NCBI RefSeq assembly: GCF_022201045.2 | Contig: NC_068564.1 | Span: forward strand, 32,517,001 to 32,581,000 | Direction of reading: 5' to 3' | Source: Citrus sinensis | Taxonomy: Eukaryota > Streptophyta > Magnoliopsida > Sapindales > Rutaceae | Length of the DNA stretch: 64,000 nt | Made by a program: the position numbers and the translations under genes | Part shown: piece by piece, positions 50,791-60,808 of the stretch | Position numbering within the stretch: the first letter of the stretch is position 1 | Layout of the letters: every line of letters starts with the position of its first letter | Notes under the pieces: generated by a model | The model's database searches: none | The model's input: only the letters and a program-made list of their open reading frames with translations | What the model was told of the DNA's origin: nothing

Positions 50791-52120
50791 ATACTTTTAT
50801 TGGGCTTATATTTTTTGTAGGTTTTAGGCGTTTCATAATTTGGTCCAACAGACACATTTGTTTACAATAAGAGTTTGTGATTCTATATTATTTATTAATT
50901 ATTAAGTTTAACTAATATTTTGATTAGCACTGTAAATGAATGTCCGTACAAATTTATTCAATTCAACAATATTTTTATTAAAACAGAGAATTCGTCAGTA
51001 TTGGTTTAACTGTAATTATAGTACCCTAAGGATATATCTTATTTCACAGTTTAAGCATCGTTAGATAATGAGAATTTCTTCAGTGTTTTTGTTATTTTTT
51101 AGTACTTTTGTTACTTTAATTATAAGATAGGTTAAAGAATCTTCGCTGGATCGTATTGATTTATGTAAAACAGAGCAAACGAAAGTAAATAAAAAATGGC
51201 AAAACAAAATTTTATAGAAGCCGCTCCGTTGATTGAGGTGGTAATATACATTGCATCTCCGTCGATTAAGGATGTGGCCTTTTTCATAATAAATTCCGGA
51301 ATTTCGCCGATATCATTGTTGAATAAAGACATATTCTATTCTCTCAATTTGACTTCTGTCACAAAAAAAAATAAAAATTCATCTTCTTACTCGTGCATTC
51401 ACATTATTTCTTGAGATGATCGATTTCAGGTCTTAATTTCATTTATTGACAAATTAGTTCAATTTATTTATATTTTTTTTATCGTGGGCCGACACAGCCT
51501 ATTTCTGTCGCATACAATCTATGAATATTGTTTACATTTTAGCTGAATTTGCAGTTTTAGAAATTAAGGACCTCTCTTTTTAATTGTGAAGGAAATAATA
51601 TAATCACCTGTGTCATATCAAATCCAGCTTCGAAAGTATCAGAACAGGTGCCCATGATTTTTGGTTGACAATTGTAAAGTTGGAGGTGGAATTTACAAAG
51701 ATTCCGAGCATTTTTCTTATTTAAAAAAAAAAATTAGGATTATATTATGCCAGCATAAAATTTAGAGAATAAATTTGTCAGTGACACAGCGTTTCAAAAA
51801 GAATAATTGATGGTTTGTACATCCATTTCTAAAAATATATAAAGGCCATGGTTATCGTGAAATTACTTTAAAGTAAAGTATAAATCATAATCATACACAG
51901 TAAAGTGATAAATAGTAAAATAATATATTATAATTTTGATCGTATGGTTATGAAAGATTACTCTATCTTAAAACGGTTTCAATATACCCAAATCCATATA
52001 TAAAACACACTTTAAGAATGATACAAATTTATTTTTACTTAGTAATTATTTTTAATGTTGTTAGAACACTTAAGAGATATTTTTATATTGCCAGTTGTAC
52101 TATAGTATCTATGACTTTTA

Positions 52121-52954
52121 AACATATTTGGTATCACTTATCTAATATTATAAGTGTTTGTTTAATATTATAAGCTCTTTTCATATTTTTTTAATTGTTA
52201 TTTAGATTCCTTCGAGTAGAATTTTTAAAGATCAAATAAACTACTTTATCTCCACTAGTAAAAAGTTAAATTTTAGTGTCTGTTTGGTATAATTTATCTA
52301 ATGGTCATAAGTGCTTATTTAATCTCGTAAGCTCTTATTCAAAATTTTTGTTGTTGTTTTTCTTTTTTTCCCGCATAGCTTTTGAAAATTAAATACTCTA
52401 TTTAATCTCTACTAATAAAAACTCAAATTTTGAATTTTGGGAAGAAGAAGTTAAAAAGCTTTTTAAAAATGTTAAAATATCTTAATATTATCTACTTATT
52501 TGATATTTTTATTTTATTTTTTGTATAACGTAACTTTAAAAAACTTGCTTATTAAAGTAATTTTATAATTTTAATAAAAGTTCTTATTGACGGCCAAACA
52601 AGTAAATTTTTTTTTGGGTAAAAGCTCTACTTATAAAAGCTTTACTAATAAAAAATTCTACTTAAATAAACTTTACTTGAAGTGTTGTACCAAACGTACC
52701 CTTAAACTTTTAGGAATAGAGATTGAAAAGCTTTTTTAAAATATTAAAATATTTAAAATATACTTAAGTTATTTTGACAATCTTATATTATTCATTTAAT
52801 AACATAACTTAAAAAAAATACCTATTAAAGTAATTTTATAATTTTTAATAAAAACTTTCACTGACAACCAAATAATTAAAATTTTTTAATACAAACTTTA
52901 TTTATAAATGCTCTAGTTAAATATGTTTTACTTAAAAATGTATACTAAACAAAG
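52121..52954. mobile_element. Outer, older MITE interrupted by its own relative
   Basis: The left part (52121-52273) and right part (52705-52954) together match the inner element in the same order and orientation, including TAAAGTAATTTTATAATTTT. The ends ATATTTGGTATCACTT and TATACTAAACAAAG resemble degenerate versions of the inner terminal repeats. Confidence 0.65.
52274..52704. mobile_element. Inner, younger MITE
   Basis: Ends GTGTCTGTTTGGTATAA (left) and GTACCAAACGTACCCTT (right) are imperfect inverted repeats; about 431 bp, AT-rich, no ORF. Flanking TTAAATTTTAG and TTAAACTTTTAG look like a degraded target duplication of about 9-10 bp. The exact edges and superfamily are uncertain. Confidence 0.65.
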
Positions 52955-53415
52955 ATTTAATATTCAATATTTTTGGCCTAAACACATATCTTTAGCAACG
53001 TGGTATGATCCAATTGGATTTCACGTAAGCTAAGATTTTTATTATTCAATTTCAAAGCTCTGAGCAGGTCCAAAATTATTAAACTATCGAATTGGATATT
53101 CAGACCTCTATGCCCTTCTATTTTCAATACTTCCAATCCAAACTAGCGTCTCTATGCGTGTCCTCCTTTATCAACATTGAAATAAATGGCAAGAAAAGGC
53201 CGTCCCTAATATGATCCTTTGACCATAATTTCAAATTAATTTAAATTTTAGATTTTTTTTAACATGTCTCCTAAGAATAAATGTTATAATGATATTATCA
53301 TGTTCAATAATATCATACATAAAAACTTAAGATATAATATTACTTTCAAAATCTCAAAAAATGTGGTTTTGTCATACTAATTGTGTGTCAAGTGATTAAA
53401 ATCTTATCTTCTTTT

Positions 53416-53602
53416 GAGTGATGATACAGTCACAAAACTCTTGTACAAACTGATGTGGCATTAATTCATTGATTGAATGAAAATATAAAATAATATAAAT
53501 AAATCACGTGGTTCAAGAATATTTAATTCAACCAATGAATTAATGTTTTATCAGTTTATACAAAATAATTTTGTACAAGAATTTGTGGTTGTATCATCAC
53601 TC
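53416..53602. mobile_element. Palindromic MITE, about 187 bp
   Basis: Left arm GAGTGATGATACAGTCACAA pairs with the right arm TTGTGGTTGTATCATCACTC. Inner segments TTAATTCATTGATTGAAT and ATTCAACCAATGAATTAA also pair. No coding capacity. Confidence 0.75.
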
Positions 53603-54252
53603 TTTTTTTTTTATTTTATTGTTACGTTAAGATTTATATAATATCCAACTATTTATCATATTAGTTTATATATAAATTTTCTATCCTAAATTTGTAAATG
53701 CAGGGAGTCGTCATTTTACAATAACTCTAGATGATTGTACCATTGCATTCTAATTTTTTTTTAATGAACAAAACACTGAGATAAGTAACAAAAAATTTGA
53801 GATGTTGTCCACTCGGTCGATTGTATTTTATTCTTACTGAATATTTATTTGAAGAAAAAGATAACAATTACACTTTAAATAATTTTTACTATTACTATTA
53901 CTATTTTGAAACCTATAGTGTTAATGTGTTTTCTTTTGGATAACAAGTTTTACTAACTACTCCGATTCCCCTCCCTCTTCTAATTTAGTAAAGTTAATTA
54001 TATGAAGAGATGATGAATGATTTTCATCTTCTCCGTTTCTTGCGGCGGATGAATGAAAATAAAAACTTAAAGATAAGGCCAACACTAGCTATGAAATATT
54101 AATTAGAAATTAGTTTTAATTAGCTTGAAAACTTTGTCGCCCCTCAAAACAAATGCGGCAATCATTATCGAACATGGATGCCACCTCATAGTTGACACTT
54201 TATACCCTCTTCCAAAACCAACTACTACCAGAATTTCAACAGCAACAATAAT

Positions 54253-54259
54253 TATAAAT
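54253..54259 (+). promoter_or_regulatory. TATA box of the PR-1-like gene
   Basis: TATAAAT, 69 bp before the start codon at 54322. Confidence 0.55.
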
Positions 54260-54321
54260 GCAATGCCACATTAATTGTAATTAAAATCACAACACAGTAT
54301 TCACAAACACACATCTCCGAA

Positions 54322-54822
54322 ATGAGCAAATTAATCCTTGCCACCGTCGGCATTTTGCTGCTGCTCATTTCAAGCAGCAATGCTAGCAGCAACAGTAATT
54401 ACTGGAGCCTAGCAAATCAGTTCCTGGTGCCTCAGAATGCAGCTCGTTACGCTCTTAGAATGAGGCCAATGCAATGGGACCCCAATCTGGCGAGATATGC
54501 ACAGCAATATGCAAACAAGAGGAGGTATGATTGTGAGCTGAAGCATTCTAACGGACCTTACGGGGAGAACATTTTTTGGGGCAGCGGCAACGGGTGGACG
54601 CCGGCGCAGGCAGTCATGGCGTGGATTTCGGAGAAGAAGTCGTATGATTATTGGTCGAATTCGTGCTCCGGCGGGCAGCAATGTGGGCATTATACACAGG
54701 TTGTGCGGAGCAGAACAAGGAGAGTTGGATGCGCGAAAGTGACTTGTTTTGGTGGAAGAGGTGTTTTCATAACTTGCAATTACGATCCTCCTGGTAATTA
54801 TATTGGAGAAAGGCCTTATTAG
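54322..54822 (+). CDS. Secreted PR-1-like CAP protein with altered signature
   Basis: Single exon, 166 aa. Signal peptide about residues 1-21 (ILATVGILLLLISSS), then one CAP domain, secreted to the apoplast. Six cysteines (71, 115, 121, 137, 142, 152) match the three PR-1 disulfides. CAP motifs include LKHSNGPYGENIFWGSG and CGHYTQVV. Position 129, normally Trp in HYTQVVW, is Arg (codon CGG at 54706-54708), so the classical CAP signature is broken. The C-terminus CNYDPPGNYIGERPY carries the CNYx/PxGNxxxxxPY layout from which CAPE defence peptides are released in tomato. No intron, as usual for PR-1. The nearby CAP gene at 56549-57136 is a different subtype, so this is not a simple recent tandem copy. 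Confidence 0.93.
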   Translation: MSKLILATVGILLLLISSSNASSNSNYWSLANQFLVPQNAARYALRMRPMQWDPNLARYAQQYANKRRYDCELKHSNGPYGENIFWGSGNGWTPAQAVMAWISEKKSYDYWSNSCSGGQQCGHYTQVVRSRTRRVGCAKVTCFGGRGVFITCNYDPPGNYIGERPY

Positions 54823-56548
54823 TTATCTAAATTGATTTTTGATGATTTTTCAAGAAATTTTGTGCGTGTCCCCTTTTATTTTTTGGGATTGTGTTTTTTG
54901 CCAATGGAAAACTAGAACATGGGCTGCTTGTGTGTCTTGATGTATAAAGTCTTTAAGAGACTTTATTTTTCTTTATTCGTGTTTTTGCACTATTAATTAT
55001 GTAAAATTAAAAAAAAAAGTAATTAAAAAAAAAGGCAAAGCTTAATTATGCCTTCGAATTATATATATATGTATATACTGTCAACTGTCAAGTGTTATTG
55101 TTAGTAAGCTCTCTTGAAGTGTATTTATATCTATATACGTATTCTTTAATTTCGCCCAACTAATTAAGGGAAAGTGAATTTCAGGCTCGATGTCTTCACT
55201 TTCTTTTCTTTGGCCAATTTTTTTAGTAAAAAAATAATTTTGAATTATATGTGCATACTTAGGGCGTGATATTGTGTGTTTTTGATTCGTTTTCGGCTAA
55301 TTTTTTAGACCATTCACTTATGCTTACAGTTGCAGGCTTCTTCCTCTCGTTTTGTTTTGCTTCGCTTCTTTTTTTTTTTCTTTCTTTTTCTTTTTGAGTG
55401 ATGGATTACATATATTTTTCATCAAGTGCAATGCTTTTTTGTTTCTATCTTTCTATCGGAAATCATGAATTGCGTTCCAAAACATAGTGCCTCTTGCATG
55501 CTGAAAGATTATTAACACCTAGAAAGGAAGAAGGAGGAGACAATGAATAAGATAGACAAAATAATTATGCCACTTACGAAAAAGGTATGTGGGTTCCACC
55601 CTTAAATGGAAATTCCATAATTAAATTTGCGAAAATTGTCACATATTCTGTCATTATGATGGGGAAAAAGGGAGAAAAAGAAACATTTCTTCTATCTGTG
55701 TTCTCTACTGCTGATTACTATTAATTAAAATCCATTTAATTTCTTTTAATTGTAAAAATTAGTTTATATTTTAATTTGATCCTTGTTAGATTGGATTAAA
55801 TTTTGAAAAAAAATCATTAACTATAAAAATACTTTATTTTTGCTGAGTGCAAATAAATAAGTGTTACTTAAGATTTGGTTCGATTGAGTCATAATGGAGA
55901 AACTCTGTGTTTGTGTGTGTGTGTTGATAAAGAGATGAACGCTACAACATAAAGAGGGACTCCGGCAGGACCATAATGCAGACACTATAACCTCATGTTA
56001 TAAAAAAATTATATGCAAACATGAGCGGCCAAACATAAAATAAAAATAACAATGGGTAAAATTTCAATTCAGTTGTTCATTTTTCCTAGAACTTTTATTT
56101 GGCTAGTCCTGCTGTCACAGGCTAGCTCGAATAGCTTTCTGCCCTGGAGCGACCTTATGTAATCATTTATTTCTAATACTTTGCCTTATCTTAAGGAGCT
56201 GCTTAATCAGTTATAGAAAACAATAAGATACAGTAGATTTTAAAACATGCATAATAACTAGCACGGTCACTCTCTACGGTAGATTAATGACATTCATATA
56301 GAAGATTACTAACAAAATGATAATCATAAAAGTAGAACTCTTATTGATAGTAAAGATAGTCGAATACAAACCATCATACTTGCTACTGTCGCTAACATTT
56401 TAATTTCCATAAGAACAATATACTTCATTTTTATAAAATACATGCTAATTAAACCTACATATTTAATTACACCATACCATGTTACAATACCATGTGTCCA
56501 CATATATACCCCCAATTCCCAATTCATATATGGTACCAATACAAGACA
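54823..56548. other. Intergenic between convergent CAP genes
   Basis: 3' flanks of both CAP genes, AT-rich, with a short GT microsatellite near 55909-55924 and an AT run at 55062-55072. No gene or transposon recognised. Confidence 0.6.
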
Positions 56549-57136
56549 TCAATACGGCCTTTCACCAACATAATTACCAACAGGGTCATAGTTACAAGTC
56601 ATAAACACATCACCACTGTCACAAACAACACGAGCACATCCAATCCTCCTCGTATTCTTCCAGACAATCTGCGTATAATGCCCGCACTGCTGCCCCTCTT
56701 GGCACGTATTCGTGGCGTACGTATAGTACTTCTCTTCTCCGGCCCATACACTCACTGCGTCCCTCGGCGTCCACGTCGACCCACTGCCCCAAAATATGTT
56801 CTCGCCAAGCTTGAAATTGTCCTCCGGGAACGAATGCTGCAGTTTGCAATCCGCTTTCCTTTGGTTCGCCCACCACCTCGCGTATTTCTCTAAGTCATAG
56901 TCCCACATCAACGGTAGCTCCCATTTCATGGCCCTAACTAAGTTGTGATCAAACAAGAACTGAAGTGCCTCACCTATGCAACCCCAGCATAGTTGCTTGG
57001 AGACCCTGTATATGGTTGCGTTGTCGTTGTCCGGGCTTAAACGGTGCGTCTCAGGTTGAGAAGTGACCAACAGAGTCTTAGTGGTGATGATGAACAGAAC
57101 AATAATCTTGCAGAGAGGCTGCAATTGGGGCTTCAT
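56549..57136 (-). CDS. Secreted CAP/PR-1 family protein, long N-terminal subtype
   Basis: Single exon, 195 aa. Hydrophobic signal segment IIVLFIITTKTLLVTS (11-26), then a linker and YRVSKQLCWGCIGEALQFLF, which adds two cysteines (50, 53) absent from classical PR-1. The CAP domain follows: MWDYDLEKYARWW, LGENIFWGSGSTWTP, CGHYTQIVWKNTRRIGC with W159 intact, and CNYDPVGNYVGERPY with the CAPE-type end. Sequence and N-terminus match the Arabidopsis At5g57625/At4g25780 subtype better than classical PR-1. It converges on the PR-1-like gene at 54322-54822. Confidence 0.94.
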   Translation of the reverse strand: MKPQLQPLCKIIVLFIITTKTLLVTSQPETHRLSPDNDNATIYRVSKQLCWGCIGEALQFLFDHNLVRAMKWELPLMWDYDLEKYARWWANQRKADCKLQHSFPEDNFKLGENIFWGSGSTWTPRDAVSVWAGEEKYYTYATNTCQEGQQCGHYTQIVWKNTRRIGCARVVCDSGDVFMTCNYDPVGNYVGERPY

Positions 57137-57211
57137 TTTTGTGTCTGTCGCACGAAATTTGAAGGAGTAATCTAATTCTATTCGACCGTGTGTGTGTGGG
57201 TGTGTGTGAAG

Positions 57212-57219
57212 ATATATAT
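57212..57219 (-). promoter_or_regulatory. TATA box of the long CAP gene
   Basis: Plus strand GATATATA (minus TATATATC), about 76 bp upstream of the start codon at 57136. Confidence 0.5.
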
Positions 57220-58399
57220 GGTGGTGGGGCTACAAAATAAAGAGCAAATGCCACTAATTTCAGTGAATTGCAAGCTCCAATGAGTGCAGAGAGTTGAATT
57301 ATTTTAGCTTAGTGTGAATGGGAGAGTGTTTGTTTTTTTGCATGGCCTAATTGAATGATTGAATTTCGAAGGTGTCTCGTGAGCTGGACCAGCTGGTTTA
57401 TGTTGCGCCCGTGAACCCTAAATAGGACAATATTGCGGTCGGCATGGATCATTCCAGAATCAACGTGTCATCATTTTATTCGACATAAAAAAAAGACTAA
57501 AACCAAAATAGAGCTAAAAATGTAAAAGGCCAAAAAGAAGAACCTAAATCGTACACGTGATTGACATAACATGTCATAAAATAATTTAGTGTTTCAATGT
57601 TCTTAATTTTATGTGCTACATTATCAGGCTATTTTAATACTAGCATTGACCCTCCATTTATGATGTATTTACCTTTAAAATTGAGGAATGAGAATCTAAA
57701 ATCTAACTCATTGACTTTGCTTACTTACAAAAATAAAAAGGAGAATGAAAAAAAAAAGGTAAATCCCAAGTGAAGTTGAAAATTAAATTTTTATTCTTTG
57801 AACACACTATTTTACCATCACTTAAATTTATTAATTTCACTTTGTAATAAATAATAATAATTCTTCTTCTTCTTCAATTATTAATTGGTACACATAATCA
57901 ACGTACGTTTGTCTATTTCAATTAGGACAAAGGTTTCAAAAGTTTACATCTTCTCCAGAAAATTAAATCTTGCCCTGTTTTCAAAGTAAAAACATATATC
58001 ATAACAAATAGATTTCACCTCTTTCCACCAGAATTTAGATTTGTCACAAAATTGCATCTCCTTTTCTCTTCCATATCTTCCCTAATCTTCAACTTAACTT
58101 GGGCTTTTGAAAAGTGGCGTCTTGTATTAATTTTGCACACATTGCAATAGAAAGAACCAAAAACGAAAATGCAAAAGCTTCAAGCACGATAGCATTAATC
58201 CAACACCATCTTACAAACATATATTCAAAGAAATCAATCTTGCATGTCTTTGGACCGCTTTGGAAAAGCCGGAATTTGTTTTTGTAGCTTTAAAATTTTC
58301 TTGTGGTTACAAACCCAAAAACCAATTGATAAATTTTCCAAGACTTGCATTGTGTTTCAACAAACAACAGGGCACACTCTCTGGCTCAGCCCACTAAAC

Positions 58400-59670
58400 A
58401 TATCCAGAACTAATGTCTCCTAGTAGCAAAGGAAACCATTAACGAGCCTAATGAAACATGAAGAATCAAACATTTTAGTAGTAAAATCAAACAAATTGAC
58501 TCAGGTAGTAAGGCACATATGATTATGAACAAAGTATTTTTTGACAAAGCCGCATCTTGTCCAAGATAAGAACTTCCAAATTGGGGGAGTTCTTGAGAAA
58601 GGTTGATAACAATTTCCAAATCAGTCAACACTGAGTTCTAGAATTTCCATTGTGCCTGAATCATCAAATTAAAATGTTGTAGTTACTCAAGACAGAAGAA
58701 TTGTATTTAATTTAGGGTTAGGCTACTTCTAATGTACAGTAGTTACTCTTTACTAGGTTCAAGTAAATTTTCTTACAAAAGAGTTGCATAAACAGAAATA
58801 TAAATTATTAAGCTGATCGTTAACCACATTCTTGAGCACTAAAATGAACTTCATACCAACGTTCATTATTAAGAAATTACTTAGATATTGCCTATATTAT
58901 TTCTAACTTAAATCATCCAAATTCACATATATAGAAGTAGGACCAAATCCAACAATGGAATTAAACAAATTGACTATTTCTAAGTCTTTCTCACCTTCAC
59001 ATTGGATTCTCTTGACATGGAACAACAAACAATGAGGCACACACTGTGGTCCAATCCATTCAACTTTTTGATATAGAAAACCAATATCAATCTACTGATA
59101 GTAAATTAAGAAAAATTAATGAATACCAGAAACAACAAATGAAATATCACTTGGTTCAAAACGTTCATCTTCATCACATCTAAGTTAGGCAAACTGTTCA
59201 TTCTCTCATTGCAAATATATAGATATTGGCTATATTTCCTCTTCAGAAAAACATCCACAGTTATGTACAGCATGTAAACAGAACCAATTGCAACAAAGAT
59301 ATTAAACAAAAAGTCCAAGCTGAGAACACAATATTACCAACTTAACTACAAAAACTTTTTAGGAGAAAACAGAACCCAACCATTTCAACAAGAAAACAAG
59401 TCCAAAAATCAAATTCATTTCTTCTCAAGACAAAGATGTGGATCACACAGTCTAATGATAGGAACCAATCGTAGACAAAATTTTTGATTCTCTCGACATG
59501 AAATAACGATCTGTGGTTCAATCCAATGAGTTATTTAAGCAACACAAATATTGATGTCATGAATGCAAGCAAGAACAAGTGTCAAAAACAACAAATTAAC
59601 TAACATGTGGTCTAAAAGTTCATCGCTTGCTTTCCTTTATGTAAGGCGAACAGTTAGGTACATCTAGAAG
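58400..59670 (-). pseudogene. F-box/LRR/FBD pseudogene fragments
   Basis: Minus-strand translation with frame changes gives pieces typical of plant F-box/FBD/LRR proteins: FLKNSPNLEVLILDK (about 58550-58600), SLPNLDVMKMN (about 59180-59210), and GPQCVPHCLLFHVKRI (about 59000-59055), the FBD core. A second, more damaged FBD-like piece (WIEPQIV, then FHVERIK in another frame) lies at about 59490-59530. Stops and frameshifts separate all pieces and no F-box is left. The repeats suggest two or more tandem copies that decayed together. Confidence 0.55.
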
Positions 59671-60808
59671 CTTAATTTGTCGACTATATTAATAAGACTA
59701 TTATCTTAATAAAACTGCAAAGAGTAGGGGACTGCCACAAATTAAGAGTTGCTAAAACTTCTAAAAGGAGGTTGTTCAAAATAAATTCCTTTGCCCCAAG
59801 CTGTCAACTTTTGTTAATAAATTTGAGTACCTCAAATCAATTTAAAAGTTGACTCCTCTATGATTTAAAGATTATATTTACTATATAATATTAACTTTTA
59901 TTTTATATTTATAACTTTTTTTTTCACTCTCAAACAGGGCCTTACATCTATAAATTTAGATTTAGAGATGTCAAATACCAAATTGTGCAAGGAAAGGAGG
60001 GTCTCATGATTTTGATCACTTCAAATACATCCAATATAATTTGAAGAACACACTAATGTCCAATGTGAAATCATTAGTCTGAATTGTATAGCATAAGTGA
60101 GGATTATTTATGAAAATATTATACAGAAGGAGAGGGAATCAAAATCACTTTCACTCGGTGAAGGATATTTGTTGAATAAAAATAGGTATGTTTAGAAGTG
60201 AGCGAGCTACTTTGTGTAATGTTAATGGAGTACGCTTGACATAGAGGGGTTTTCTAAAGATTTTGAAGGGGCGTCAAAAGTCTCAGTCAACAAAAAAGAA
60301 AAGGTTTGGGCTTAGGCTTCGTTTGCGGCCCAATGATCAACCAATTGATAAGAGCCCGGTGTTAGCAGGCTTTACTTGTAAGGGCCTATGACAAGTAATA
60401 TTAATATATTCAGAAAATAGCTATTAAAGCATATTTTTCACATACTTTTTAAATTACGATTGACAAAAACAGGACGTCCAGTCGATAAATTCATTTCATT
60501 TCCACCAATATCCTGCGCTGTTTCCAGTGTCACGCTGTAACCGTTATTTGTCGATTACTTTACTTTCCAAATTTCGACTTACCACTTAGGAGAAGCCAAT
60601 TAGCCAAGTCAGAACAGGACTCGTTTGGCTTACGACTTACGAGTGATGACTCTCTCTCGGCGACTGCCCAATTGTTTCCTCAACCTCTAAAACAAAATCC
60701 GAAACGTCACACACTGGAACCCGGCCTTTCTCCATTTCGAATAAAAACAAAACCAAGCTCTCTGTTCACAATTATTTTTCTACGGATTCTCCCTCCAATT
60801 CCTCCCGC

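Larger units (their letters stand above)
47426..54321. other. 6.9-kb gene-free, repeat-rich region
   Basis: Holds MITE copy B (47846-47973), a CT microsatellite, two degenerate tandem arrays (49861-50790), a self-nested MITE (52121-52954) and a palindromic MITE (53416-53602). Everything else is AT-rich without recognisable coding sequence. The last 100 bases contain the PR-1 TATA box. Confidence 0.6.
57137..60808. other. Gene-free region with F-box/FBD gene remnants
   Basis: 57137-57350 is the CAP promoter (TATA at 57212-57219). 58400-59670 carries decayed F-box/LRR/FBD fragments. 59880-60560 is AT-rich then mixed with nothing recognisable. 60570-60808 is the lipase promoter and leader. Confidence 0.6.

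Noticed and set aside
54409..54690. 93-aa ORF antisense to the PR-1-like gene
   Set aside because: Shadow of a GC-richer coding exon; composition follows the sense codons.
56492..56893. 133-aa plus-strand ORF opposite the long CAP gene
   Set aside because: Antisense shadow; the minus-strand frame is a full CAP protein.
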